From: a virus
IMG/VR virus record: IMGVR_UViG_3300006754_000024
Coordinates: 1-54,028 of that record
Strand: one strand, 5' to 3'
Length of the DNA: 54,028 nucleotides
Position numbers and translations under genes: made by a program. Below are positions 16,162 through 24,627 of this stretch, one piece after another. Positions within the stretch are counted from its first letter, which is position 1; every line of letters starts with the position of its first letter. The notes under the pieces were generated by a model, which was not told the origin of the DNA, did not search any database, and worked only from the letters and a program-made list of their open reading frames with translations.

Positions 16162-16694
16162 ACATCCTGGGAATCGATCCGGGAACCAAGTCTATTGGGT
16201 ATGCGCTCGTCTCTCCTTGGGACGCTCGCGAGTTCCGCCCGACCAGGCCGATCCTGATCGGAGCTACCCGTCACACGTCCACCAATGTAGAGCGCAGGCT
16301 CGTCGCAGCCCAAAAAGCGATAGAGGAGATCCTGAAACAATGCGAAGCTCATGGGCCTTTTTCAATAGTTTACGAAGAGCCTCCCGCTCAGTGGCGCTCC
16401 AAAACAGGTGGAAGAGGACGCCAGCTGAACCAACGCGCATCGTTCATGCTGGGGCAGAGCTGCGGCATGATCCGAGCAGTGAACCAATCGAGAGGAAACC
16501 CGATTCCCAAAGCGGTTCCGGTGAGCTCGTGGAGAAAGGTGGCTCGGCAGCTGGGTGTGGTCCACCGTTCCGCGAAAACTGACACGGTGGAATGGATCCG
16601 ATCCAAATTTGAACTCGAAGTAAAACACGACGCGGGAGAGGCCTATGCGCTTGCGCTCGCCTACATCTCTTGCCCTACGATTGCACGGGGGTAG
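16158..16694 (+). CDS. RuvC-like Holliday junction resolvase
   Basis: A 178-residue RNase H-fold nuclease. GIDPGTKSIG gives Asp7, IVYEEPP gives the second acidic residue (73-74) and KHDAGEAYA gives Asp158: the acidic triad of RuvC-type resolvases. GTG 16158 overlaps the upstream stop. It would cut four-way junctions made during replication or recombination, preparing DNA for packaging. The adjacent terminator ends the unit. Confidence 0.87.
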   Translation: MNILGIDPGTKSIGYALVSPWDAREFRPTRPILIGATRHTSTNVERRLVAAQKAIEEILKQCEAHGPFSIVYEEPPAQWRSKTGGRGRQLNQRASFMLGQSCGMIRAVNQSRGNPIPKAVPVSSWRKVARQLGVVHRSAKTDTVEWIRSKFELEVKHDAGEAYALALAYISCPTIARG

Positions 16695-16710
16695 CTGATC
16701 CCATATTATG

Positions 16711-16749
16711 AAAACCCCCCTCCGGCCTGGAAAAGCGGAGGGGGGTTTT
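16711..16749. terminator. Strong hairpin terminator, possibly bidirectional
   Basis: A perfect 14-bp stem, AAAACCCCCCTCCG (16711-16724) and CGGAGGGGGGTTTT (16736-16749), with an 11-base loop. The A run on one side and T run on the other could terminate transcription on both strands. It separates the resolvase from the primase gene and rules out the ATG at 16708 as the primase start. Confidence 0.85.
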
Positions 16750-16777
16750 GGAATACACCACACGGAGGACAACCGAC

Positions 16778-16795
16778 ATGGCAAGACTATGGTAA
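16778..16795 (+). CDS. Five-codon leader ORF (MARLW)
   Basis: GGAGGA at 16764-16769 is placed ideally for ATG 16778, which opens a frame of only five codons ending TAA at 16793-16795. The primase ATG (16789) lies inside it in another frame. It may couple or limit primase translation, or mark a frameshift or an assembly error. Real translation is uncertain. Confidence 0.4.
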   Translation: MARLW

Positions 16796-19722
16796 GCCCG
16801 TTGAAAGCTGCCGTCAATACCGGCGAGGACTGGTGGGTTCGCTGCAAGAGCGTCCTTCAGTCGAAAGCTCCGGCCTACCCGATCGAAGTATCTCTCGAGT
16901 TCTGCTACCAGGCCCCAGAGTATCACCTTGGATCTCGGTGGTACTCCTTCGATCCTTCATCGCCGGACTCGAGAGAGGAATACCGGTATTGGCCCGTAAT
17001 CGACTTCGATGACAAGGAAGACCCGAAAAAGGCTCTCAAAGAGGCCTATTCCTTCGTTATTGCTGAACTCGACCCGCTGGGGCTCAAGCCAGGACGCGAC
17101 TATTGCGTGGCCGTGTCCGGAACCAAAGGAGCCAAGGTCTTTTTTCTGTGGTTATCTCCACCAGGTAGCGACGGAGCTCAGGTCTGGGGCTCCTACCTCA
17201 AGAGCCTGTCAGAGTCCTACTCCACCCTCGACGCGCAGACGGCTTGGGCTCAGACCTTTCGAGGTCCCTGGAGCCGCCATCCGAAAGACAAGACCAGGTG
17301 GCAGACGGTACTCCACCGACACCCGAGCGTCTTCGTGGCTGATCCAGACTGGTGTCTGCTCCAGACGCGGGTGGGCGATAGGCCGGCTTTCGATACCTGG
17401 CGCGAGTCCCTTCCGAAAACCGAGCGCCCCACAAACGCATTTTCCTCTCTTTGGGAGCGGGCATCCTCGAAGTGGCTCGAGGCGCAGGTGTCTTCTGCGC
17501 AGAGGCCCCGCAGACACTACGAGGCCCGGAAGATGGACATTGGCGGAGTGCTCGCCGCCAACTCAATCGGGAGTAGAGAGTGCATGTCCTGGTCCGGCGA
17601 CCGGTACTGGAGAGTGTCTTCCTGTATCTTCTGCGGCGCGAAGGGCAAAGCGGCAATTAAAGAGCGGTCCGGGTTTTACGATTGCTATCGAGGCTCCTGC
17701 AAGGCCACGTCCGGACTCCCCCTGTCCTCCTGGACGGACGGCCTGGTGGTACCAGACGGCTTTCGGGCAAAGGCGACAGGGGTATATGTCCGCACGCTTC
17801 CCTTGCGCAAAAGGACCGGGCCTCCCCGCGCCAATCTCCTCGCAGCTCGAACAAAACTGATGGAAGAGATATCTCAGGCCGTCGACAACCCACAGGAGGA
17901 ACCCGTTCTGCTCCGTTGCACTCCGGGGCTCGGTAAATCGCACACGGTCCTATCGGTACTCACCGACAGAATCAGAGACGCCTTCCACAAGGGCGAGAAG
18001 CTCAAGGTAGTGGTTGGCACCCAGACGAGGGAGCTCGCCCGCGAACTCATGGAGCGAACGAACGCCTTTGACTTTCCGATGGTGGTTAAGCGGGTGTTCG
18101 TCGAAGGCAGAAACGAAGAGAACTGTTCTTTTCCCAGGCAGATTAGGACGATCGGAGCCCTGGGATGGAGCCCAGGTAAAGCCTTCTGTCCTTCGTGCCC
18201 CTACATGGGGGAATGCGCGTACTATCGCCGGGTAAAGGACGCCGCCGACAAATTCTCGATGGTGTTTACCACTCACGAGCAGGCCAGTACGATGATCGAC
18301 AACGAGATCGTGAAGCCCGACCTGGTGGTGTTCGACGAGGATCCGCTCCGCTCCATGGAACACCCGCTCTCGCTTGGGATCCGCGACATCCGAAGATCCG
18401 CCGTCGATCGTCCGGAGCCCGTAGAGGCCGCTGGAGCTCTTCTGCTCTCCGTAATGCAGTCTGCCCTCCCCCTGGTCCCTCCTAACGGCTCAATCGAGCT
18501 CAGAGGCCCCGCGTTGGTGGAAAGACTGGACGCTCTATGGGAACAGGTACGCACCAGCGACGATCGAGGGTGGAGAGACGTGTTTATCGAGGCCGTGGCT
18601 CTTGCTCCAATGATGGAGCCCACAGGAGGCGTCCTGGCGGGTGCCACTACCGCCACTATCCGAGCCCTACTGCCCCGAAACTTTTTTCGGCTCCTCGAGC
18701 AGCTGGTACGCGAAGGAAAACGCACTGAGCCCGAATGGAACTCTCCTTGTCGCCTGGTGGTGAAGTCTTCAGGAATCATCTACTGGGAAGCGACCTTCAG
18801 AATCCGTCCCGCCTCTTTTCTTCCAGACCTGGTCCTCGACGCATACGGAGATCGAACCCTTTACGAAAACCTATTCGGAGCTCCGTTCAAGGAAGTCCAT
18901 ATCCGAGCTGAGCTCGAGCGCTCGCGGTTCTGGTATGTTCCCGTCCGCACCAGTAGGGAGGCGCTCTCGGATAAGACCTCAGCTGCCTGGACGGAGCTCG
19001 AGCGGGTAGTCGCGTCGCTGGAGAAGACGGGCAGGGTATTGGTGGGAACCTACCTGGCCTTTGCTGCTGAGGTGAAAAAGCGGTTCCCCGAGGTGGAGCT
19101 CTACCATTTCGGACGTGGAAGAGGGATCGACACCTATGGGGATATCGAGTCGGTGGTGTTGTTTGGAGTGCCTCAGCCTCCGGAGCAGGCCTTGTTTCAA
19201 CGCTCTACCTTCTACTTTCAAGACGATAGCAGCCCTATCTCGATGGCCAAACACCCGGACAACCCGCGCCTATTCGCTGACGTGCGAGTGCAGAGGACGA
19301 TGGACGCTATGCGGGAAAGCGAGGCGGCTCAGGTCGCCCACCGTGTGCGTCCAGTTAACGCGGCGCGGAATATCGTTTCGATGGGCCTGGTGGACTACCC
19401 GACTCTTCCCGAGCCTGCGCCTTTTCCGAAATCCCCCCACGCGCCGCATATCGCAGCGATGGAGCAGTGGGTGTCGAATTGGTTCGAGACCCATGGGTGG
19501 TTTACTCCTGCGCTCATCGGGGAGAAGGTTTGCCCTCTCGAGCCCATTCCGAAACGGGCCGCATCGAAACTGTGGCGGAAGCTCTTTCCGACGGGACGCC
19601 GGTCCTTGTCTCCGGATCGACGGCTTTCGGCTCGGCCAGTGTGGGGCGACAGAGAGGCCGCTCGAGAGTGGGCTCGAGGCGTAGCTCGAGAACAAGGCAT
19701 CGAGGACTGGGAGTCTATCTAA
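16789..19722 (+). CDS. Primase-helicase (archaeo-eukaryotic primase fused to a P-loop motor)
   Basis: A 977-residue protein. The N-terminal part has an AEP-type metal site, DFD at 72-74, and SGTKGAKVFF at 110-119, where the usual SGxxGxH motif has Lys instead of His. A four-Cys zinc knuckle follows (CIFCGAKG...CYRGSC, about 279-304). The motor domain has Walker A TPGLGKS (about 378-384), a Cys-rich insertion near 465-485 and a DEDP Walker B near 514. It probably primes and unwinds phage DNA at the fork. No DNA polymerase is in the window. Confidence 0.8.
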   Translation: MVSPLKAAVNTGEDWWVRCKSVLQSKAPAYPIEVSLEFCYQAPEYHLGSRWYSFDPSSPDSREEYRYWPVIDFDDKEDPKKALKEAYSFVIAELDPLGLKPGRDYCVAVSGTKGAKVFFLWLSPPGSDGAQVWGSYLKSLSESYSTLDAQTAWAQTFRGPWSRHPKDKTRWQTVLHRHPSVFVADPDWCLLQTRVGDRPAFDTWRESLPKTERPTNAFSSLWERASSKWLEAQVSSAQRPRRHYEARKMDIGGVLAANSIGSRECMSWSGDRYWRVSSCIFCGAKGKAAIKERSGFYDCYRGSCKATSGLPLSSWTDGLVVPDGFRAKATGVYVRTLPLRKRTGPPRANLLAARTKLMEEISQAVDNPQEEPVLLRCTPGLGKSHTVLSVLTDRIRDAFHKGEKLKVVVGTQTRELARELMERTNAFDFPMVVKRVFVEGRNEENCSFPRQIRTIGALGWSPGKAFCPSCPYMGECAYYRRVKDAADKFSMVFTTHEQASTMIDNEIVKPDLVVFDEDPLRSMEHPLSLGIRDIRRSAVDRPEPVEAAGALLLSVMQSALPLVPPNGSIELRGPALVERLDALWEQVRTSDDRGWRDVFIEAVALAPMMEPTGGVLAGATTATIRALLPRNFFRLLEQLVREGKRTEPEWNSPCRLVVKSSGIIYWEATFRIRPASFLPDLVLDAYGDRTLYENLFGAPFKEVHIRAELERSRFWYVPVRTSREALSDKTSAAWTELERVVASLEKTGRVLVGTYLAFAAEVKKRFPEVELYHFGRGRGIDTYGDIESVVLFGVPQPPEQALFQRSTFYFQDDSSPISMAKHPDNPRLFADVRVQRTMDAMRESEAAQVAHRVRPVNAARNIVSMGLVDYPTLPEPAPFPKSPHAPHIAAMEQWVSNWFETHGWFTPALIGEKVCPLEPIPKRAASKLWRKLFPTGRRSLSPDRRLSARPVWGDREAAREWARGVAREQGIEDWESI

Positions 19723-19729
19723 ATTCTGC

Positions 19730-19837
19730 TGGTCGCCGATTGTCGAGCTCGGAAGGAGATAGTACAAGGCTCCTTTATAAAGAGTCTATTAAAAGAGCCC
19801 TGTACTATCTCCTTTCTTCCTCCTCTTTCGGCGACCA
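19730..19837. repeat. Long inverted repeat between convergent genes
   Basis: The inner arms are 20 bases with one mismatch (19753-19772 and 19795-19814; left arm AAGGAGATAGTACAAGGCTC). The outer arms are nine bases and perfect: TGGTCGCCG (19730-19738) and CGGCGACCA (19829-19837). The 22-base loop contains the palindrome CTTTATAAAG (19773-19782). It could be a terminator for convergent transcription, an origin or a structural RNA. Confidence 0.75.
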
Positions 19838-19999
19838 CGCTCTGGACTCGTCAACAAAACAAAAACTGCCGGCGATACCCGCGAGGAGGACAAATATTGT
19901 CCCGGTTATGATTCGCCAGTTCGGAATCAAGACAGTGTCCGATGTAAAGAGCTGCACGTAGGCCTCGAGTATGTCTTGGTGGAGGTGGTGTCGTAGCAC
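19805..19999 (-). CDS. Small single-pass membrane protein, 64 aa
   Basis: The GTG start at 19999 overlaps the upstream TAG. One transmembrane helix is predicted at about residues 29-48 (RIITGTIFVLLAGIAG), followed by a charged tail. The 3' end overlaps the right arm of the inverted repeat, which weakens the call. If real, it is translated together with the 20355 gene. Confidence 0.45.
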   Translation of the reverse strand: MLRHHLHQDILEAYVQLFTSDTVLIPNWRIITGTIFVLLAGIAGSFCFVDESRAWSPKEEEERR

Positions 20000-20355
20000 T
20001 ACTCGCCTTCCCTTTCCAGCTGAGCAAGGAAGGCCATCCGGCCCCAGGCGGATTTACCGAAAGACTTTCCGTGTTCTCGGCGCCGTTTTGCGATTGCTCG
20101 CTTGATCCTGTCCTCGGTGGCCTGGTCGATCACGACGTTCACGTATATCCGGCCTCTCGCTGGCGACGGTTTGGGACTCTTCGGAGCTCGCTTTGATGGG
20201 GATGGAGCTCGAGGCGTCGGCGCAGCGGATTGAGGTACCCTCTCAACGGTGTGAGTAGGTGTGTGTTTCGGCTCGACAGTATCCGCCGTCGGCGTTTTCG
20301 CCGTTTTCCACGAGTTGAGACGTTCGATGGTGCTGCGTTTTTTTCTGTGAGACAT
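19999..20355 (-). CDS. Basic protein with possible ribbon-helix-helix end, 118 aa
   Basis: ATG 20355 was chosen over upstream frame because GGTGAGAAG precedes it. Residues 1-68 are a basic, Pro/Ser/Thr-rich disordered region. Residues 69-118 (RIYVNVVIDQATEDRIKRAI then basic helices) look like strand-helix-helix, as in Arc/MetJ DNA-binding proteins. It is divergent from the 20426 operon across 70 bases and may regulate that operon. This is inferred from shape and position only. Confidence 0.6.
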   Translation of the reverse strand: MSHRKKRSTIERLNSWKTAKTPTADTVEPKHTPTHTVERVPQSAAPTPRAPSPSKRAPKSPKPSPARGRIYVNVVIDQATEDRIKRAIAKRRREHGKSFGKSAWGRMAFLAQLEREGE

Positions 20356-20425
20356 CTTCTCACCATAGCCTGTTGGATTATTCCGAGCTACGTGGTACAC
20401 CTGATCCACAAAAGGGGGTGTCGGT

Positions 20426-22144
20426 TTGGCACGCAGGAAAAAGGCTGAGGTCCAGGAAGAGACAATCGAAGAAGTGCTGGAACACTTCGATCCGCTCGAG
20501 GGTGAGGAGGAGATAGATGCGGAGATGGACATGATGAACGATCCGTCGGTTACCCATCTACCGGACCACCACCATGTGGGCGGTGTCGGTTGGTCTTCTC
20601 AGCACGATGTGTTTTCCGAGAGCTCCGTGAACACGGGAACGTCGGCCGCCTCTCCCCTCTTTTCTCACGCGGCGGCCTTCCCCCAGGCGAAGCAGCTGCG
20701 GGTGTGGCAGGTTGTCGAGGGGGTCGAACACGGCCTCGGAGTCGTAGGGATCCACGCTTCTGAAGAGGAGTTCGTTCGGAAATTCCTGTCCGCGATGCCT
20801 GGCCGCTTCAAACTTCGTCCTATCGACGTAAACGGAAGATATGTGGGCCAGGAGTTCACCTTAGTGATCAGCGAACACCACAGTGCTCTTGCGCGGGTTC
20901 GCGGAGCGGGAGCTCCTGCGTCTACCCAGCCTCACATGGGGGAACATATGTTCGCCTTTATGGAGAAGATGAACCAGGCCCAGGAGACCCGAATCCAACG
21001 CCTCCTCGAGCAGCTCGAGTCTGAACGCAACACGGTAAGCAGCGAGCGGGCCGAGCTCGCGGAAGAGCGGATCGCTCTCGCCAGTAATGCAGCGAGCGGA
21101 GTACAGGCCGTGTCGGAGAGGATGATGCAGTCCGACCAGGCTCGGCAGGATCAAATCACCCAGACACTCACCGGGATCTTCAATCAACAGATTCAAATGA
21201 TGCAGATGACGGGAGAGTCGGAGCGCCAGCGTCACCAGCAGGCCATGGACCGACTCCGGCAGGAACAAACCTTTTCAATCGAGCGGGAGAGGGACCGGGT
21301 AACCCGTGAACGTGAACGCGAACGTGAATGGAATGTCGAGCGCCAGAAAGAAAGGGACCGTAGATCGGATGCAGAACGCGACGAGCTCCGACAGCGAGAG
21401 CGGCTACGCAAAAACGAGATGGATCTCTCTCTGCAACGCGAGCGAGAACACGCGGAACGCATGATGTCTCTTCAAAAGACGGACGGAGCTCTCGGACCAG
21501 TCAAGAAACTACTCGGTGAGTTCGGAATGAAGCCCATGGACGTTATCGAGATGATGCGCGGAAACAACGACGCGGCGGATCCCACCCTGGGAACGACAAT
21601 CGTGAAAGGAATCACAGAAGTCGGAAAATCGTTCGCGGACGCGGCCAAGTCCAACGTAGAGGCTCAAGCTCAGGTAGCCCAAGCTCAGGCCGTAGCGCTC
21701 CAGGCGCAGGCCCAGCTCCCCTACTACGAGGATGAGGAAGGTCCGGCGGAGCCCGAACAGGAACCCCTGGAGGCAGGGGCGCGATACAGCACCCAGAACC
21801 CAGCGGTGGCGCAGGCCTTCTCAGCGGACGCTCCTCCACCTACTCAGGCGGCTCCTGTAGGCCCAGCGCAGACTACTAAGATCAATCTTCCCCTTCCCGT
21901 ACTGCGTCGAGCTCGAAAGGCTGTGAGAGACATGATCGGCCGTTGTATGGCTGCTCCCGAACCTCAATGGGAGGAAATTATCACGACTGGGATTATGTCC
22001 GAAGTCTCTGTCATCGACTACGTGGCTGCGGCCAGTATGAGGCGAGCTCTGATCGAGTGCGGAGCAGATGCCGCGTTCGCTCAACGGATGATTGCCGCTA
22101 TCGACTCTTCCGGCCTGGTTCCGGAAGGTATTCCTCGGGGGTAG
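20426..22144 (+). CDS. Large coiled-coil protein, putative virion component
   Basis: A 572-residue protein starting at TTG 20426 after AAAGGGGGTG. Residues 1-45 are charged, and 90-150 form a small alpha/beta region. About 175-370 form a very long coiled coil dominated by Arg/Glu repeats such as RERERERE. An Ala/Gln-rich stretch (VAQAQAVALQAQAQ) and a helical C-terminal domain follow. It could be a scaffold, tape-like or membrane-associated protein. It opens the 20.4-38.5 kb operon. No family is recognised. Confidence 0.72.
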   Translation: MARRKKAEVQEETIEEVLEHFDPLEGEEEIDAEMDMMNDPSVTHLPDHHHVGGVGWSSQHDVFSESSVNTGTSAASPLFSHAAAFPQAKQLRVWQVVEGVEHGLGVVGIHASEEEFVRKFLSAMPGRFKLRPIDVNGRYVGQEFTLVISEHHSALARVRGAGAPASTQPHMGEHMFAFMEKMNQAQETRIQRLLEQLESERNTVSSERAELAEERIALASNAASGVQAVSERMMQSDQARQDQITQTLTGIFNQQIQMMQMTGESERQRHQQAMDRLRQEQTFSIERERDRVTREREREREWNVERQKERDRRSDAERDELRQRERLRKNEMDLSLQREREHAERMMSLQKTDGALGPVKKLLGEFGMKPMDVIEMMRGNNDAADPTLGTTIVKGITEVGKSFADAAKSNVEAQAQVAQAQAVALQAQAQLPYYEDEEGPAEPEQEPLEAGARYSTQNPAVAQAFSADAPPPTQAAPVGPAQTTKINLPLPVLRRARKAVRDMIGRCMAAPEPQWEEIITTGIMSEVSVIDYVAAASMRRALIECGADAAFAQRMIAAIDSSGLVPEGIPRG

Positions 22145-22145
22145 G

Positions 22146-22535
22146 ATGCAAGTTCAAATTACGATGGAAGCAGGCGAACTCACAGAGACCGTCCTACATG
22201 CTTTGAGACTTTTGGGGTCTGGAGCTCAGGACCCATCGGTGTCGCTCTCCCCTCCCGCTATTTCGGACTACGACCTGGCCCAAGGCAAATTGCAGGCGGA
22301 GGGCCTCGTGGAAGCATGGACATCGGGATGGGGCGTGGCGGGGGAAGAGATCGACCGGGTCCGCATTCTCTCCACCTTTCTCAACGGCGTAGGGGGCAAG
22401 GACCTCATGGGGTACCTCCGGCACGAGGGAAAAAGCACACGGAACCTTATTGAAGCCGGAGCCACGGAAGAAATGGCGGGAAACATTATCGCAGTCGGAG
22501 CAGCGTCTCTACTGTGGGAAACACACAGCACCTAA
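22146..22535 (+). CDS. Protein of unknown function, 129 aa
   Basis: ATG 22146 starts two bases after the coiled-coil gene's stop; the longer open frame lies within that gene. The protein is helix-rich with a weakly hydrophobic C-terminal helix (GNIIAVGAASLLWE) too short to be a sure membrane segment. No known motif. It is probably co-translated with its neighbours. Confidence 0.65.
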   Translation: MQVQITMEAGELTETVLHALRLLGSGAQDPSVSLSPPAISDYDLAQGKLQAEGLVEAWTSGWGVAGEEIDRVRILSTFLNGVGGKDLMGYLRHEGKSTRNLIEAGATEEMAGNIIAVGAASLLWETHST

Positions 22536-22548
22536 TCAGGAGGGCACG

Positions 22549-23073
22549 ATGCCTATCGAAGAAGGAATTTCTAACTACGTCTGCGACCTTAGCGGTCTCA
22601 GCGCACCCGGCATCGACGCCGACCCGAACGAAAACGATCCTATGGGCGACATGCCGGTGGGCTGGACGCTTGTCCACGTACAGACGCGAGTGATCAATCC
22701 TCGCTACCTAACCATAATGAAGGCGCGGAACGCAGCTGCGGAAACGATGATCGCTCAGTCGGGTATCGACGCGACAGACCTCGACGGAGCCAACATCGTC
22801 GAGGTTATGGTCGACGCCCAGTTTTCTCCGATGCTCGAGCGGGAGCCCCAGTTCCTCACCGATGAGAGCGAGCTCGTAGTTCATCCGGATTATCTTCAGG
22901 AGCTCGTTAGCGGACTGGGACTCGAGGAGGGCACCCTTCCCATTCCCATGACTCCCGACGAATTCGAGGAAGAAGAAGAGGAGGAGGAAGAAGAAGAGGA
23001 AGAAGAGGAAAAGGCGCAAGAAGAGCCCGCAGCTAAGCCGAAGGCAAAGCGGAAGCGGAAGGCAGCCTCCTAA
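22549..23073 (+). CDS. Acidic-tract protein with basic tip, 174 aa
   Basis: The start follows AGGAGGGCACG. The first 135 residues look like a folded alpha/beta domain. They are followed by an uninterrupted run of about 15 Glu, then KAQEEPAAKPKAKRKRKAAS. This switch from an acidic to a basic tail suggests binding to the basic virion proteins nearby or to DNA. It has no transmembrane segment, unlike most genes that follow. Confidence 0.7.
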   Translation: MPIEEGISNYVCDLSGLSAPGIDADPNENDPMGDMPVGWTLVHVQTRVINPRYLTIMKARNAAAETMIAQSGIDATDLDGANIVEVMVDAQFSPMLEREPQFLTDESELVVHPDYLQELVSGLGLEEGTLPIPMTPDEFEEEEEEEEEEEEEEEKAQEEPAAKPKAKRKRKAAS

Positions 23074-23113
23074 GCAGGTGGAAAAATACGGAGCAGTGGG
23101 GTAGGGTTTACGC

Positions 23114-23923
23114 ATGAGACTCCCTCCCCCACCCTCCGGTACCGCTGTGCGCCGCGTTCGTTTCCGCGAAGGCGCACCTATCGCCGGCCATGAAGTGTTC
23201 GAGCTCCCCCAGTGGAACGGGATGTCGGACAAGAAACGAGTGGCCTACATCCGAAAGCTCGTGAAGCAATACGGGAGAGACCCACGTATTCGCGAGCAAG
23301 CCGTCGCCATTATCAAGGAGGCGAATGCGCCTCCTCGCGACTACCAGGCGCAAGCGGCTGCTCTCCTTCACTGGGTGAATCAGAATATCTATTACGTAAA
23401 CGAACCCGCTGAGCTGTTACAAAGCGCCTGGCGGACCCTTCAGGTTCGATCGGGCGACTGCGACGATTGTCACATCGTTCTGAGCTCGCTCGCGGAGTCC
23501 ATTCGTCTCCCGTGGAAGACGGTTCTTAGCGGAAACAGGAACGGCCAGCGCGTTCGCTGGATCGAGGGCACTCCCGAACCGAAGGGAGTGAAATGGGCGC
23601 ACATATATACCCTGCTCGGTTGGCCTCCCTTTCGGCCTCAACAGTGGATGCTGGCTGATCCGTCACTCCGCAACAGCTATCTCGGGTGGGACATCGTGAA
23701 CGCTCCAGGGATGCCTCCGGTCCCAGGAGCTCCCCCAGAAGCGATGCCTGAAATGAGCGGATACGGGGCTACCGAGTTCGGGCCGGTCCAAGACGGAGAG
23801 GTCGAGGCAATCGTACAGGATGCGAAGCGAAAAGCCCGGTGGGAATCCATCGACTGGAAGAGCGTAGCGACGCTCGGTATCCCCGTTTTCGTTTTCCTGA
23901 TGGTATTGGCCCGCCAGAAATGA
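23114..23923 (+). CDS. Transglutaminase-like cysteine protease, membrane-anchored
   Basis: A 269-residue protein with the papain/transglutaminase triad in order: Cys116 in RSGDCDDCH, His163 in KWAHIYT, Asp182 in LADPS. The family includes proteases and crosslinking enzymes. A C-terminal transmembrane helix (about 251-265, GIPVFVFLMVL) is followed by ARQK, as in its neighbours. It could be the virion maturation protease acting on the tail-anchored proteins or the modular proteins downstream, or a peptidase for host wall peptides. The target is not shown by sequence. Confidence 0.78.
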   Translation: MRLPPPPSGTAVRRVRFREGAPIAGHEVFELPQWNGMSDKKRVAYIRKLVKQYGRDPRIREQAVAIIKEANAPPRDYQAQAAALLHWVNQNIYYVNEPAELLQSAWRTLQVRSGDCDDCHIVLSSLAESIRLPWKTVLSGNRNGQRVRWIEGTPEPKGVKWAHIYTLLGWPPFRPQQWMLADPSLRNSYLGWDIVNAPGMPPVPGAPPEAMPEMSGYGATEFGPVQDGEVEAIVQDAKRKARWESIDWKSVATLGIPVFVFLMVLARQK

Positions 23924-24627
23924 GCTACCACGGATGTCGGGATATCGACTGCGTGAATCAGGACGCGCTCCATAACAAAGGGCCGCGTGTCCTCTCCGAA
24001 TCTGGAGAGCGCATGCAGATCCATGGGCGCAGGGGGTGGTGGTTCCCGGCCCACGCAAACAACTTCAGTACCAGGTCGAGAACTAAGGCTGACATCAATC
24101 GAATCGTCATCCATACCGCCGAAGGCTACACCGGGGGGCTGAAGACGTTTCAAGAGCCGGACCGGGGAGGAAGCGCCCACTACGCCGTGCAGTGGGACGG
24201 CCAGGTGGCGCAGATGGTGGACGATAAGGATATTGCCTGGCACGCGGGAAACTGGTCCTACAACGCCGACAGCATCGGGATTGAACACGTAGGGTTTGCT
24301 CATGCCATGGAGCCCAGGAGATCGGGAAGTCCGATCGCGTGGAGCCAGAAGATGCTCAACTCGAGCGCCTGGTTGACAGCGAAGCTCGCCAAGAAATACA
24401 AGGTCCCGCTCGATCGAGAACATATTATCGGCCATGTCGAGGTGCCGAGCCAAACCCACTCCGACCCAGGAGACAATTGGCCGTGGGCCTGGTATATGGC
24501 TCGGGTGAGATACTATTATTACAGGCCTTGGATCTGGGGCGGTCTCGCTCTCCTCATGTTTGGAGTTTTCGGGAAGCAGGTTCATTCACGCAAGAAACGC
24601 AGAATACAGAGCTGGGAGACGTACTGA
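23920..24627 (+). CDS. Tail-anchored N-acetylmuramoyl-L-alanine amidase (Amidase_2)
   Basis: A 235-residue protein. RIVIHTAEG (His65), IIGHVE (His172) and HSDPG (Asp182) give the zinc ligands of the Amidase_2/PGRP fold, and GIEHVG (Glu122) sits at the usual catalytic strand. It cuts the bond between N-acetylmuramic acid and the stem peptide. A transmembrane helix at about 203-219 is followed by SRKKRR. Like the transglycosylase at 2113, it is a lysin held by a C-terminal anchor, which fits a virion membrane enzyme better than a soluble endolysin. Start by ATGA overlap. Confidence 0.86.
   Translation: MSYHGCRDIDCVNQDALHNKGPRVLSESGERMQIHGRRGWWFPAHANNFSTRSRTKADINRIVIHTAEGYTGGLKTFQEPDRGGSAHYAVQWDGQVAQMVDDKDIAWHAGNWSYNADSIGIEHVGFAHAMEPRRSGSPIAWSQKMLNSSAWLTAKLAKKYKVPLDREHIIGHVEVPSQTHSDPGDNWPWAWYMARVRYYYYRPWIWGGLALLMFGVFGKQVHSRKKRRIQSWETY

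Noticed and set aside
16708-16788. Upstream ATG 16708 as the primase start
   Set aside because: The 81 extra bases consist mainly of the terminator hairpin and lack a ribosome site before ATG 16708.
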